From Agapanthus africanus (taxonomy: Eukaryota > Streptophyta > Magnoliopsida > Asparagales > Amaryllidaceae), in contig JASDDO010000001.1 in NCBI GenBank assembly GCA_030015575.1, forward strand, positions 136,481,988-136,545,987: DNA of 64,000 nt, in the 5' to 3' direction. Positions 33,101-45,675 of this stretch are shown here, piece after piece (position 1 is the first letter of the stretch; each line of letters opens with the position of its first letter). Under the pieces are notes generated by a model. It was given only the letters and a program-made list of their open reading frames with translations, did not search any database and had not been told where the DNA came from. Both the position numbers and the translations under genes were made by a program.

Positions 33101-34331
33101 TCGGTTTTTGAGCTATATGTATACCCAATTCGAGGAGAGAGGAGGCACCATCTGCGGGTACATGGTGGCCCCGGTGCGGTATCCGGGGCAAGAAGATCAT
33201 ATAGTGACACGTTGAGCCCGGCAGGGGAGCACTACCGACCGGTGATACTTGGCGGATATCCGGAGGATACCGACCGGAGTCGTGAGATCAGATGGATATA
33301 GGGCCGATCCGATGAGATGGAGCCCGTGATATGATGATTATGTGTCACTGCTGGACACGATTTTTATGATGTTTTGAGTGTCGATGTTGGGCACTCAGAT
33401 TTTATCATGATTTTGTGTGTCGTTGATGGACACACGTTGGATGATATATTTATACTCATACATATATTTACATATGACATGGTACTACCTTATGACACGC
33501 ACACGAGTACATTGGTATTATACTTATACTTATACTGTTACCCTTGTACCACTTGATGTCATTATATTATTATATTATTGTATGACCTAGGAGATCGTCA
33601 TACATTTGATTTCTACCTGGTGATGTCTTCTACTCACGGGTTGGCAACTCACCCCGCTGTGCCACAGTTTTCTTGCAAGTTTGACCGCACAGGTTTAGTA
33701 GCGGCTTTACTGGCATACCGCTTTCTTCTGGGTGACTTGCTTGGTAGGTGGGGTACACTTGCATCGTGACCACCATTGTACTTGTATATTTATTCAGTTG
33801 TATCTAGTTAAAGGCTCCATCAACCAGACTATGTATATTTGGTAGACTTAGAAACCACAGTTGTATATTCTTTTGGACCTAGAGTCGCGGTTATATATTA
33901 TTCTTTATTTCTGGTTTCTTGATGATGTTTTGTTTTTATTTCTTTACTGTGTTTGATCTTCGCCTTAGGGTGTCATATATATGCGTGGTCGTTTCTGCCG
34001 TTCGGCGAAGAGCTAGCTCCTGCTTAGGGATACATATTATTATTGCTATGTACTGGTTTTGGTTCAAAAAATTACAAAGGAGGTGCTGCCCAAATTTCAA
34101 TGACGAAAATGTTTTCAATTATAGTATATAACCCACTTGTATTTTCATATATCATTACTTATGCATTTAAAGAAGAACCTGATTTCATTAAACCGTTATT
34201 TCAAAACTTCGCCTCCACTATTTTCCCTAAAAGGATTAGATTTCTGGGCTTTTGGCTTACTTGGATTACATGGGGTCCTATAGATTTACATGATTCAAGT
34301 GTCAGTCACATGCCTTTTTCGGGTCGTGACA
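30108..34331 (+). repeat. 3' LTR of the outer element, 4224 bp
   Basis: It starts TGTAGCATTTCAG after the PPT and ends CGTGACA. It shares long stretches with the reverse-oriented solo LTRs at 41573-45675 and 56113-60589. Internal landmarks are a GA-rich tract at 30530-30562, CA/CG/GT alternating repeats at 31830-31881, a roughly 85-bp tandem repeat (three units, 32045-32270), a 13-bp-arm inverted repeat at 32692-32757, and GGCGGATATCCGGAGGATAC at 33251-33270. No coding sequence is recognisable. Confidence 0.9.
32045..32270. repeat. Tandem repeat, about 85 bp, three units, in the LTR
   Basis: Units read ATTGACYCGTATTCTTGATT, then GAGGATAT, then TACGAGATATGATATAT. They end in variable AT dinucleotide runs. 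The third unit is diverged. Confidence 0.75.
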
Positions 34332-35572
34332 ATATATAACCGGCTAATATTTAATATTAGTTAATATATATATATATATATAAAATCATTGAATCAATAC
34401 TTGATTCAATAATCCGGTTATATCATATATAACCCGGCTGATATAAAAAACGCTAGATTAAAATACGGTATCATATACTCGTATTTAATCAATCTCCCGC
34501 ACATATCTCCATACATGCCCTATTTCGTTTCGCTTGAGCTAGAAAACCTCTATGTGGGATTTTAAAGACTCGTCAATACACCAGCAGTAAGTAATGATCA
34601 CATCAGATACCCATAAGCCGTCAGCGGTACTAGCTGGACGTAACGGCTACCCAGGTATTGAACGAATAGAAGATCAACAATCAAACTTGTATAAACTCCC
34701 GTAGAGCTTATAAGCAACACTTACCGTACAGTCCGGTCTCTTCGTCTGATTTGTCGCACATCGAGTCTGGGGGTTGGAATCGTCAGACCCCAATAACTCG
34801 ATAAATCATGCCGATGGCCTATAACCTTTCGAGAAACTACTGATAACGCTTATCAGTAAATCTCATCAGCCCTGACCAGGGACTTGCTGTTATATCCAAT
34901 CGAGCATTGCGCAATATCAACTCCCAATACCAGGAGAGACAAAACCCCTCCTATCGCTCATTGCCTCCATGTGACTCGGGAATGTACCCAAAAACCACCT
35001 GTTTGCATGACTCATTTGAGCCGTGGTAGGGAGGAAATCAAAGCACAGTGAGAACAACATAAGACATTATGAAGATGCCGGGTCTACAGACTAATCTATA
35101 GAAGTGTCACCAGAGAACTGCTATCTGACGATAGGTATGGTACCATCTAGGAGTTCTCGGCGAGTCTTGTTCGGTGTACTCATTCTCCAATGAGCACCTG
35201 TGTATAATTTTTGATGTCAAACACCAATGGTTATGGGATCAACAATCGCCCCATACTGGGTCAAGAAATATACACACTAGTCTACTCTGGAATATCGATG
35301 CCCCGTCTCAATACTCCCTCGACTAGGAACTGTTAAGGATGTGCTTGTGGACTACACAAGCCCCACTAGTATGATATGCGTTATAGTTCTAGTAATCAAG
35401 CCAACATCCTAAGGGCTTTATAAACATGTATCAATGAGATAGTAAACTAAAACAAGTGCACATGTTAAGATAAAAGGTAACCATATAGCATATTATCATG
35501 TCGAGTAAGAAAGTCCTCTCTATATATGTCCAAGCATCTACTATAATATACAATAATGGTCTCTAGGGCATA
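34332..35572 (-). repeat. Fragment of a Copia LTR related to element A
   Basis: From about 34500 on it follows the LTR of element A (37260 onward) with many differences: TTTCGTTTCGCTTGAGC, the ACTCGTCAATAC segment, CGTACAGTCCGGTCTC, and CAACTCCC followed by GGAGAGAC. It stops abruptly near 35572 without the usual LTR end. The outer element inserted at its left edge. If so, ATATA at 34332-34336 should be one copy of that target duplication. Confidence 0.75.
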
Positions 35573-36127
35573 CTTATTCCGAACACCTACTATATCAGCA
35601 AGCTATAAGAAGTAGTGGCTTCTGACATATGACTGGATGTCGTTTTATCCAAGTTAGATTCCATGTACTGCAACAAAGTATGGACTTTGTTGGGTGCTCC
35701 TGGAGGGGAAAAACCCAAAAGGAGCAAGTAGATCTTTCGAGATCAGTGTAGGGTGTTTTTCGTCACCCCATTGAGATAGAAATACGCGTCGCTTGTCAGG
35801 CATACTACAGATTCCCCCTGTCTAGGGTAGGCGGGGGTTTATTGATTGTGGGGATCCGAATCTCCGGCAGCCATGAACTAAGCTCCGTTAATTACCCCTC
35901 GTCTTTGGAGCGAAGGAACCTCCGATTGATGGGTCAAACTGGTCATGCGAACTCAATGTGCAGTGTGCGTGTGTGTATCTTGAGGGGTTTTTTCTAAGGG
36001 GGGGTATTTTTGGGTGCGGAGTGCATGGAAAATGAGGGATGAGGAGCGTCTTAAAGACGCGTGCATAGAGCAGGGCGCCAGCGCCTCACGTGCCTGGCGC
36101 ATGGGTGCTGGACGCTGAATGCCGGTG
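35573..36127. other. Unclassified TE fragment, target of Copia element A
   Basis: Non-coding. 35800-35915 resembles 2125-2235 of the Tat-like 3' region, and 36070-36110 has GGCGCCAGCGCCTCACGTG, similar in style to the 76-bp minisatellite. It is probably a remnant of a Tat-related LTR. Confidence 0.45.
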
Positions 36128-38329
36128 TGTAGGGTTCCTAGGCACACTCAAGAGGTTCCACAACTGATCGACCATGCCAAATTCAAAAATTATGTGCCGA
36201 GAAACCCTAATGCTAGATCGTTAACTAGAGGTAAAGGTGAAAAACAAGCAAGCAAACTACTTTGCTACAAAGTGAAAGGGGCTACAACCTTTGTAGATCC
36301 GGTCCTCCACTTCTTTAGCTCCGTGATGACGTCCTTCCGCTGCGATCATTGGAATAACGGACTCTAGCGATGGTTTCGTCGGAGAAATGATCGGGCTAGG
36401 TCATTGACTTCGGTGCCGAAGATGATCTACGTCGAGGCGACTCAAACTCAAGCTCCATCTTCACTTGGTCATAAACCTTGTGAAGAAAACACCCTAAACA
36501 ACATGGCAAGTGGTAGAGGATGAAGAAATAGGAAGTGGGTTCACTTTGGATTTGGATTTCTCACTTGATTTCATCACTTGGAATTTTCAAGAAAGCTTTT
36601 CTTTTCTTCATAAAGAAGAAGAAAAAGAAAGAAAAGAATGAATGAATAATAGAAAATCAAGTGAAGCCTTATCATATTGCAACCATGGGTGAGTGTTTCT
36701 TTTGTAGAGAATAAACTAGGACTTAGGTGAATGGTTAGGTTAAGGAACAAAACAAAATGGTAGACTTTTCAAAGCTTCATGAAGCTTCAAGTAAAAACCA
36801 AAGAAAGCCACCATTTTATTTCTTTCCAAAAATAAATGAATAAAATAAATAAATAAGTAAAAAACCCTAACCATTAACCTAAACATGGTTTAAAGCAAAC
36901 ACACACCCAAGTTTGCATGTATCATCAAACATGATGCAAACTAGTGCACAAACATATATCATATATACAATGTGCACAATCGAGTGAGAAAATCCATCTT
37001 AAGTGAACAATACTAGTCAATGTAAAGTAATATATCTAATATATAATTATACATTAAATCATTAAATCAACACTTGATTTAATGATCCGGTCATATTGCA
37101 TATAACCGACTAATATCAAGTGTATCAATGTATCGAATCAACACTTGATTCGGTAACCCGGCTATATCTTATATAACCGTCTGATGATATAAATCGCGAG
37201 AATAGAATACAGTATCACATACTGGTATTATTCTCGGTCCCGCACATATCTCATATGCGCTCCTATTTCGTTTCGCTTGAGCCAGGAAACCTCTGTGTAG
37301 GACTCTAAAGACTCGTCAATACGCCGGCAGCAGGTGATGATCATATCGAACACCCACAAGCCGCAAGCGGTCTGCTAAACGTAACGGCCACCCGGGTATT
37401 GAGCGATCAGAAGATCAACGAGCAAGCCCGCTCACACTCCTGTGAATCCAACCAGCAACACTTACCGTACAGTCCGGTCTCGTCGTCTGATATGTCGCAT
37501 ATCTCGCCTAGGGGTGGTAAACGTCATACCCCAATAGCTCGATAAGTCGTGTCGATATGAGGTCTATAACAGTTCGAGAAACTATTGGTAACACTTACCA
37601 GTAAATCTCAGCAACCCTGGCCAGGGATTTCCGGTTATAGCCAATCGAACACAGCGCAACATCAACTCCCTATACCGGGAGAGACGAATCCCCTCCTATC
37701 GCTCATTGGCTCCATGTGAATCGGGACTGTACCCAAAAACCACCGTTTTGCACGCCCTCTTGGACGTGGTAAGGTGGAAATCAAAGCATAGTGAGAATCA
37801 CACAAGACTCTATGACGATCTCGGGTCAACGGATTACTCTGTACCAGTGTCACCGGAGAACTGCCATCTGACGTGAGGTATAATACCATCTGGGAGTTCT
37901 CGGCGAGTCCGTCCAGTGTACCCAGTCTCCACTGAGCACCCGTATATCATCTTTAATGTCAAACACCAATGGATATGGGATCATCCATCGCCCATCATAT
38001 GGGTCAAAATGCGTATACGCTAGTCTACTCTGGTGCATCGATGCCCTGTCTCGATACACCCCCGACTAGGGACCTTAAAGGATGTACTTATGCACTACCA
38101 TGTCCCCACTAGTATGATCCGCATCATAGTCCAGGCAGTCAAGTACACATCCTAAGGGCTTTACCAACATGTAACAGAGAGACAAGCAGTGTACATGTTA
38201 AGGTAAAGAGTAACCAGATAGCATACTATTATGTCGAGCAAGAAAGTCCTCCCTATATATGTCCAAGTATCCACTACAATATACATCCTATGTATAGTAA
38301 TGGCCTCTAGGGCATACATATAACTAACA
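36128..38329 (-). repeat. 3' LTR of Copia element A (2202 bp)
   Basis: It starts TGTAGGGTTCCTAGG and ends ATAACTAACA on the plus strand. It matches 48531-50504 with few differences. The short open frames inside it are repeated in the other copy and have no domain. Confidence 0.9.
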
Positions 38330-38340
38330 ATCTCCCACTT
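38330..38340 (-). other. Polypurine tract of Copia element A
   Basis: ATCTCCCACTT is the complement of AAGTGGGAGAT, next to the LTR edge. The same tract occurs in element B at 52400-52410. Confidence 0.85.
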
Positions 38341-41240
38341 GCACTAGGGCCATCTGATAGCAGTGGTTGTAGTATCTCATACTCAACCATCCCATAAAAG
38401 TCTCTCTTTGGGAAAAGGCCTTTGTGAGTGGATCCGCCTGTTGTCCTCTGAGTCTACTCACCTAACCTCGATCCCCTGGAGATCAACCATCTCCATGATC
38501 AGGTGATGCTGCCTCAGAATATGTCTGGGTCACTGATGGGACCAGGGTTCCTGGGCCAAAGCCACACTTCCATTGTCACACAATGGTAGGAACCTAGTTC
38601 ATCTCATGAACCAGTATACACCCAAACTGCCTCTTTGGTAGTATCTTTAATAGCGATGTTACCAGCCTTTATCGTCTAGTTTGCCACGGTATTCAGCTTG
38701 GAACTCTTCCAACATACCGTCCCTCCACTGAAGGTAAAGACAATGCCTGCGACTGACATTCAGTCGTCCTTATCACCCTGGAACCTTTCCAGTGATTCTC
38801 CCCAGGATCAATCGATACCATCCCACTACAGCTAGTGAGAATCCTAACATCCAATTAGATCTATCTCATATATCAAAACTCAGGATTTAGAAGGTATCAC
38901 TTTGATCCTATATGGATAATCCTTGTGATAAGCGGAGATTGACTGAGCGTAGCATAGGAAACTCCTTCCCTATCAAGAGTATGTCATCCACGTACTCTAC
39001 GAGGATCACCACCATACTCCCTACTACCTTTTTGTATATACAAGGTTCATCTACCATTTTGATGATGTCAAACTCTTTGACTAACACATCAAAACAGACG
39101 TTCCAACTCCACGATGCCTGCTTTAATCTGTAAAGCATCTTGCACATGTTTCCGCTGCTCCCACTGTCTACGAAGCCCTCTGGCTGTGTTCTTATAGACG
39201 TTCTCTTCTAAATCATTATTTAGAAAAGCAGTCATGGCACCCAACCACCAGATATCGTAGTCATGGTATGTAGCAATGTTAAGTAGGATCCGGATGGACT
39301 TAAGCATAGTAACTGGAAAAGGTTTCATCATTATCCACGCCTGGTCGATGACGAAAACCTTTAACAAGTCTAGCTTCGAAAGTCTCAACTTTTCCATCTA
39401 CACCAAGTAATCTTCTCAAGATATACTTGCTCCTGATGGGGATTTAACCCTTCAGATATAGCATCCAAAGTCCATATCTTGTTGGTGTACATGGATTCCA
39501 TCTCAGATCGCTAAGCATCCAGCCATTCTTACAGAGTTCTTACTCCTGATGGCCAGCTCGAAACTAGTTGGGTCATCATCTCATGATGTAGTCCTCGCTC
39601 CCACTGTCATAGAGAAACCAAAGTATCTCTCAGGTGGGTGAGAAACCCTACTAGATCGGCGGAGAGGCTGAGATTCGTTGGTTGCCATTGAATCCTTTGG
39701 TTCTACCAAATCATCAGTTGCAATTTGTATAGCTGGAACTGCTTCCAGTTCTACCTCATGTCCACTAATTTCTTCACAAGAAATTCCCTTTCACAAAGGT
39801 GGCATGTTGAGAAACAAAACATTTTTGTTCCTCGGTTAGGTAGAAGATATTCCCTTGCGTATGCTTAGGATATCGAACAAACTTCTACAGAACTAACTTT
39901 GCCTCGAGGTTGTCCGGATTTTGCTTTTCAGACATAGGCCGGACATCCCTAAATCTTAACAAACTTAAGATATGGGCTCTTCCCAATCCATATCACATAT
40001 GAAGTGGTAGGCAACTGATTTGATCGGAACCCTATTCAATAGGTATGCAACTTCATAAGTGCATAACTCCCTATAAGGAAATAGGGAACTCAGTAGTACT
40101 CATCATAGAGCGTACCATATCAAATAGGGTGTGGTTGCTCCGCCCCGATACACCGACGTGCTGTGGTGTATACGGAGGAGTAATGCTGAGAGAGAATCTT
40201 ATTCTCCTTTAGAATAATCCAGGAATTCCGTGCTCAAGTATTCTCCTCCTTGATCACATCAAAGGACCTAATACTTATACCTGTTTTTGGTTCTCTACTT
40301 CTAGCTTATATTCTGTGAATATCTCAAAAGGTTCGGACTTGTGTTTCAACAGGAACATATGTCTGAATCTTGAGAGATCATCAGAGAATGTAATGAAGTA
40401 CAAAGAACCGGTCTTGACATGCGTAGACAGGGGACCTTCATACATCAACATGTATTATCCCAAGAGTTCACTAACTCTTTCTCTGTTTCCAATAAACAGA
40501 GCTGTGGTCATTTTATCTTTGTGACATGACCGGCAAGTTTCATAAGATGTAAATTCAAACTAATTTAAATATGCATCTATATGTAATTTCAGCTAGTCGG
40601 GTCACATTGATATGACCTTGTCTATATATACCTCAAGAAGGATCCGTTCATTTCTGAACTCTTCCTCCTGTGTGTGTTCTGTATACTAAGAACTGTAGTT
40701 TGATTTAGAACGTCAATGCTTTAGATAACGTGCCTGAACTGATCAACTTTTGATATAGGAAATATTCAAAACATTATCCATCAATACAAAATTATATCCT
40801 TTCTTTATTAAATAAAGAGATTGATATGATTTTGTATATCAGGTTCGGTATCTAATAGCATTTGTTCAGAATCAATGTATTTAGAAATACAGGGTGACAG
40901 TGACCAACAGACTTGGCTGCAACACTTGCACTGTTTTCTGTCTCATGAAACTTATCACCCGTTCTCAGTTATCTACCTTTCTGTAGCCCATGTAACGGAT
41001 TACATTTGCGGGATCCTGATCCGATATCTAATACCTAGGACGTAGAGGACACTGAGAAACAGTTCTTTATAACTAACACACCCGAAGGAGATGCATCATA
41101 TGCACTTTCTTCGTTTGGGCGGCATAGGAATTCTGGTATTCCCCTATTTCTTGCTCTGTCTTATAACAATTATAAGTCGGAGCGGTACCAACGTTCCCCA
41201 GCTCAGTATAACAAGCGGGTTCGGTCAATACATCCATATT
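38341..41240 (-). pseudogene. Gag-pol remnant of Copia element A
   Basis: RT fragments are recognisable. 39397-39089 has VTMLKSIRILLNIATYHDYD and LGAMTAFLNNDLEENVY (normally MDVKTAFLNGNLEE), and 39147-38908 has LKQASWSWNVCFDVLV and EYVDDILLIG. Patches at 39600-41050 can be aligned by eye with the integrase and gag part of element B at DNA level but are full of stops and indels. The region is about 0.9 kb shorter than in B. It is clearly non-functional. Confidence 0.82.
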
Positions 41241-41572
41241 ATTATCTTGATTAAGACGTGATATGATCGCTACCTGGAGAGAGAGAGAAGAAAACACTAT
41301 GCGTGCGCTCTTACAAGATCAGATTGGTTATTATATTATCTAATCAGGATGGCTCCCACTGTTTTTATCAAATCTTCCTTCAAACCATAAAAGGAAAGAC
41401 TAGCCGGGATTAATCACACGCTACAAGTTCGCCAATCTTTCAGCCAGTCTAGTGTCGGTACTTTGAGGGAGGTGCCCCGTACTTTCGCACGGACCTAATT
41501 AAAGTAAATCTCGTTTTCCCAAAGGCATAACCTCGTTGACACCTTTCTAGACACCTACTTGATCGGCTAATT
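41241..41572 (-). other. Leader of Copia element A, part next to gag
   Basis: It matches 60745-61070 of element B (GAGAGAGAGAAGAAAACACT, GGATGGCTCCCACTGTTT, CAGCCAG followed by CTAGTGTCGGTACTT). Non-coding. It is interrupted by the solo LTR at 41573. Confidence 0.78.
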
Positions 41573-44500
41573 TGTCACGACCCGAAAGAGCACGTGATTG
41601 GCCCTTGAACCATATGAAGTCTATAGGACCCCATCTGATCCAAGTAAGCCAAAACCCAGAAATCTAAAACCATTTTTAAGAGTAAATAAGGAAAACTGGT
41701 TTTAAGAAGTAAAGAAATCATGTTTCGAGAATCAAAGTTTTTAAATAACTAAGCCGAATATGTATTTTTAAAATGTGTAACCTTTCCTGAAAATTTCGGC
41801 AGAGTTTCCTTTGTAAAAACTGGCCCCGAACGGGATACAACAAGAATAATATATATGAAATGATAAAAGGCATCCCCAAGCGGGAGCTAGCTCTTCGTCA
41901 ATCGACGGTCACAACCACGCAAGCAATAATAATATACAACGCCAAAAGGCGGGGATCAAAACCCAAAAGGACACTCAAAACAGCCAGAAAACCGTAATAC
42001 TACAAGCGCGACTCTAAGGTCGAAATAATACAACATTGTTTTCTAAGTCTGAAACAATATACAAGTTTTGGTTGATGGAATTTCTAGATACAATGAATAA
42101 TACATGAACAATGGCGGTTCTGATACAAAAGAACCCACCTACCCAAGCAAGTCACCCATAAGGAAGCAGTGTGCCAGAAATGCTGCTATGGAATCTGTAC
42201 GGCAAAACCTGCAAGAACTGTGGCACAACGGGGGTGAGTTGCCAACTCGTGAATAGAAAATATCTACAAGCAGAGATCGAATGCATGACCCATCCTAGGT
42301 CAATACTATCAGATATAAATAAACCTCAATATGAATAAGTCTGAAGCATGCTAAACTGGCAAGGTAATCTCTATACATGAGTGTAGTGCCAAGTGCTCGT
42401 GCCAGTGCCTCAGGTAATAGCATATCATAAATGTAAGGTATGATCAATGTAATCAAATCTGCATGTACGTGGATCCCATCCACTCGTCACCCAATGACAA
42501 TCACCATCATGCATGTAAATATCATAAAGCATGTGCATGGGGAATAATATGAGGATATAAACCATCTGTGTCCCTCGCGACACGTCAAAATCATGGAACC
42601 GGAGTGCCCAGCATCGACACTCGAAAACATCATGAAAATTGTGCCCAGCATCGGCACGTAAATCCTCATATATCGGGCTCCGTCAGTCCGGATCGGCCCA
42701 CGGGCTCTGTCTGCGGTATCGGCCCTCGGCCCGGGCAGTACGCCCAAATCCATCTATCGACTCTGGTCAGTATCCTCCGGATAACCGCCAGGTCCAACCA
42801 ATCACCGGTAGGTACTCGCCACCCTGCCAGGCTCATCGTCTACTCCACGAAAAACTTTCTTGCCCCGGGGAACCATACCGGGTCCACCATGTACCCGCAA
42901 TCGGCCTCATCCGCCTCCTCGAATCGGGTTTCACATGTCGCTCTCAGCACCGAGAAAACACATGGTGGACGCACTGAAATATCATATCAAGGGTAACCGG
43001 GTTTTAAAACAATTACACATTCTCTTTTTGAAACACCCACGGTTCCCAAAAACCAGAAATATCATGGAAACAACATATCTCAATGCGTATAATCAGAAAG
43101 CATGATGTATGCGACATGTAGAGAAATGTAAGCAACATACACTGAATGCAACAGTACTGCAGTGTAGTGACATGGCAATTATCGATGATGAAGTGTGTGA
43201 GCCAGCAAACAAGTGTACGTGGAACATACGCATCATCGATAATGGTGCTGGTGTCCTAGCAGCATGACTGAAATATATCAACAATACAAGCGATGCAATG
43301 CAAATAGCATGAATATGCGGAATCGAATAATCAACGCAACAGTAAAGAACCTGCCTCAATAGATATATCATGCAATCCTTGCCTTTTGAAATAAGACGAA
43401 TCAGGGCTTTTGGTAAAATAAGGGCTACGGTGTTTTAAGAAAAGATGCGTCTTTGAAAATATCCGTATAAATCCCTTTGCCTATCTTTAAAATATCCCCG
43501 ATTCATTAGTTTTGAAATAAGTATGACTCGGGTCTAGTCTAACGCCTACTATGCGAACTACGAACTCAACAATCAAGTCAATCGGGAGGGGTATGGAAAC
43601 CACCTAAATCTGAGTCGATACACACACACATATATATAGTCGGTGATCTCGCCTCAATAGTATCACGTAGGATACAGTATATCATATAACATTCTCGAGT
43701 CATGAGTGCGGATCTAACATCAATATAAAGCTCGTACGGTAAATCGTCGTACGGCATCCCAATAGCTGGGTAGGGTCAATATCCCATTCATCTCATCACA
43801 TATCCGGTATCACTACCATCATATCACATCTCAAATATGAACTCTGTCATACCGCCGAATCTCACGGCCTCAATCAAACCTCATCGACTCAACTCAATCA
43901 TGTATCATCCTCAATCCCGTATATGAACACATAGTCCCATACCCATGTGTAGATATACACACCTCTATATGCGCACAGATAAATGAAAGAATGCATGCAA
44001 GTATATGTGTACGTGTATGTGTGGGTGCAACCACTACTCTAGGGTTTCGCACTATACTAAAACAATACATCCTTATCACCAATAATACCATTATTACCAT
44101 CAATAATCCTAAACAACACATAATAAATATATGTGTGTATACGTATTCGTATACATCACCACGGACTGCGGGGGTGCTATACGCCATCCACCCGACTTCT
44201 CCCCGTAGATATAATCTACTCACCTTCTCTCTCGTGTGTCGATGCCGATGTCGCTATCTTCATCTTCTTCGCCTCAACATCACGTAGGGTACCTACAAGT
44301 ATATCACAACGCTAAAGCACATGAAAATCACATCGGAAATCAAAATAGCACACGCTACTCGCATAGGTAAAAACCTATCGTCTCGCATGTAAACACGTTC
44401 AATATCCACTTGTCGTTGACGTCCAAATGCCACCCGACAGAAACGAATCACCAAATACCAAAATCCATGCTAAAACAAGTCGTAAATTATACGCCAACTC

Positions 44501-45675
44501 AAGCAAATCAACCCAGATTTTTCCCTAACTGGAATCAGTCAAAACTAGACATACCCAGGGTCAAGAATAGAGGAAATAGGGACATGCACAAAAATCGAGG
44601 CAATTCCCTCCTGCTCTGGCCGCAATTTGCGGCCAGAAGGAATTAATTGGCGGCCTCACTTTTGAGTTGGGGGCTAGGGTTTGGTGTGGTGGTTCCATGG
44701 TGCCTGCACATCTCACTGTCAACTCAGTTTTATTTTTGGGGTCTCGGGGTGATAGCAGATTCCACAAAACACTCCCAGATTTACAGTTTTTCTCCGACAT
44801 CGTCTCATAAATCCGTATTCTGGTTTCAAGTTCAGGTTTGGGTCTGAATTAGCATCACACAAGGGGTTCTAAGGTCGCCACAATCCTCAATTTCATCTTT
44901 AATTTCAGATCTCACATAAACCCTAACTTGAATTCTCCAAAATCCACAAAACGACACAATATCGATATGAAACTAGAATTGATGCACAAGGAAATTGAAA
45001 TACTACATGAGGGTGCAGAAATTACCTCCTTTGGCAACTCAAGAAAATTCTTGAGTTGCTCAAAGTCCTCCAAATCCAATCTTGCTAGGTTCAATGTGTA
45101 GCTAGTAAGTTTGGGAGCAAGTTTTGTGAAGTGGGAATGGGGTTTTGGTGAGGGAAATGAGAGGGATCTATGAAGTGAAGGGGAGGGAAATGAGAGGGAG
45201 CAGCAGCAGGAGCAGCAGCAGCTCCATGAGAGGGGAGAGAGAAATGGGTGAGAGGAAATGATGCGTATGGTTCAAAAAGTAGGGGTTGACTTGGTCTCTC
45301 TCTCTCATCATCATGCTACTTTTTCCTTTTTCTTTTCCTTCTCACTCCAATAGTGAACCCAAAAGAACAACCATGGCAATAGAAATGTAACACAAGTGTA
45401 ACAAGTGTGGAAAATGATATGTGCACATTTTGGCACAAAAAAGCTAAAAATCCAATTAGCGATTCTTAATTGCGATTAGCACTAAATTAGCATATAACTA
45501 ATCTTAAAAACTTTAAAATGGCATAATTCCATAAAATACCCTATTTTAGAATTTTCCATAATTTCCCCCCATTTATTTGTATTTAATTATACCCAAATAT
45601 TAAAATATTCATTAAAATAATATTAAATTATAAAAATTCCCAAAAATAATATTTTATTATTTTGGAAACGTTACA
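41573..45675 (-). repeat. Solo LTR of the outer-element family (4103 bp), TSD TAATT
   Basis: It begins TGTCACGACCCG and ends AACGTTACA, the reverse complement of the outer-element LTR ends. It is flanked on both sides by TAATT (41568-41572 and 45676-45680). No PBS, PPT or internal sequence is present, so it is a solo LTR left by LTR-LTR recombination. It carries the inverted repeat at 43178-43190/43231-43243. Open frames inside it, the longest being 42568-42996, have no recognisable domain. Confidence 0.93.

Larger units (their letters stand above)
1..34331 (+). mobile_element. Outer long-LTR Ty3/Gypsy element (LARD-like), with nested insertions
   Basis: The sequence at 1-221 is repeated almost exactly at about 34110-34331 and ends in the same GTGACA. 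A PBS for initiator-Met tRNA follows the left copy and a purine tract precedes the right LTR, so these are the two LTRs of one plus-strand element. Its own internal sequence is only 222-901 and about 28835-30107. Everything between is later insertions. No protease, RT or integrase of this element is visible, and LTRs over 4 kb with an almost non-coding interior match the definition of LARDs (large retrotransposon derivatives). The PPT and LTR ends resemble those of chromoviruses of the Tekay/Del type. The lineage is inference, because no pol is left to classify. The 5' LTR extends left of the window. Confidence 0.85.

Noticed and set aside
36123..36127. TSD of Copia element A (CGGTG)
   Set aside because: The other end of element A lies outside the window, so the duplication cannot be verified here.
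36862..36890. Telomere-like repeats (AAACCCTAACC)
   Set aside because: Only isolated matches occur, also at 49263. There is no tandem array, so they are ordinary AT-rich sequence of the LTR.
42568..42996. A 142-codon open frame as a gene
   Set aside because: It lies inside the solo LTR, has no recognisable domain, and the related LTRs do not keep it.
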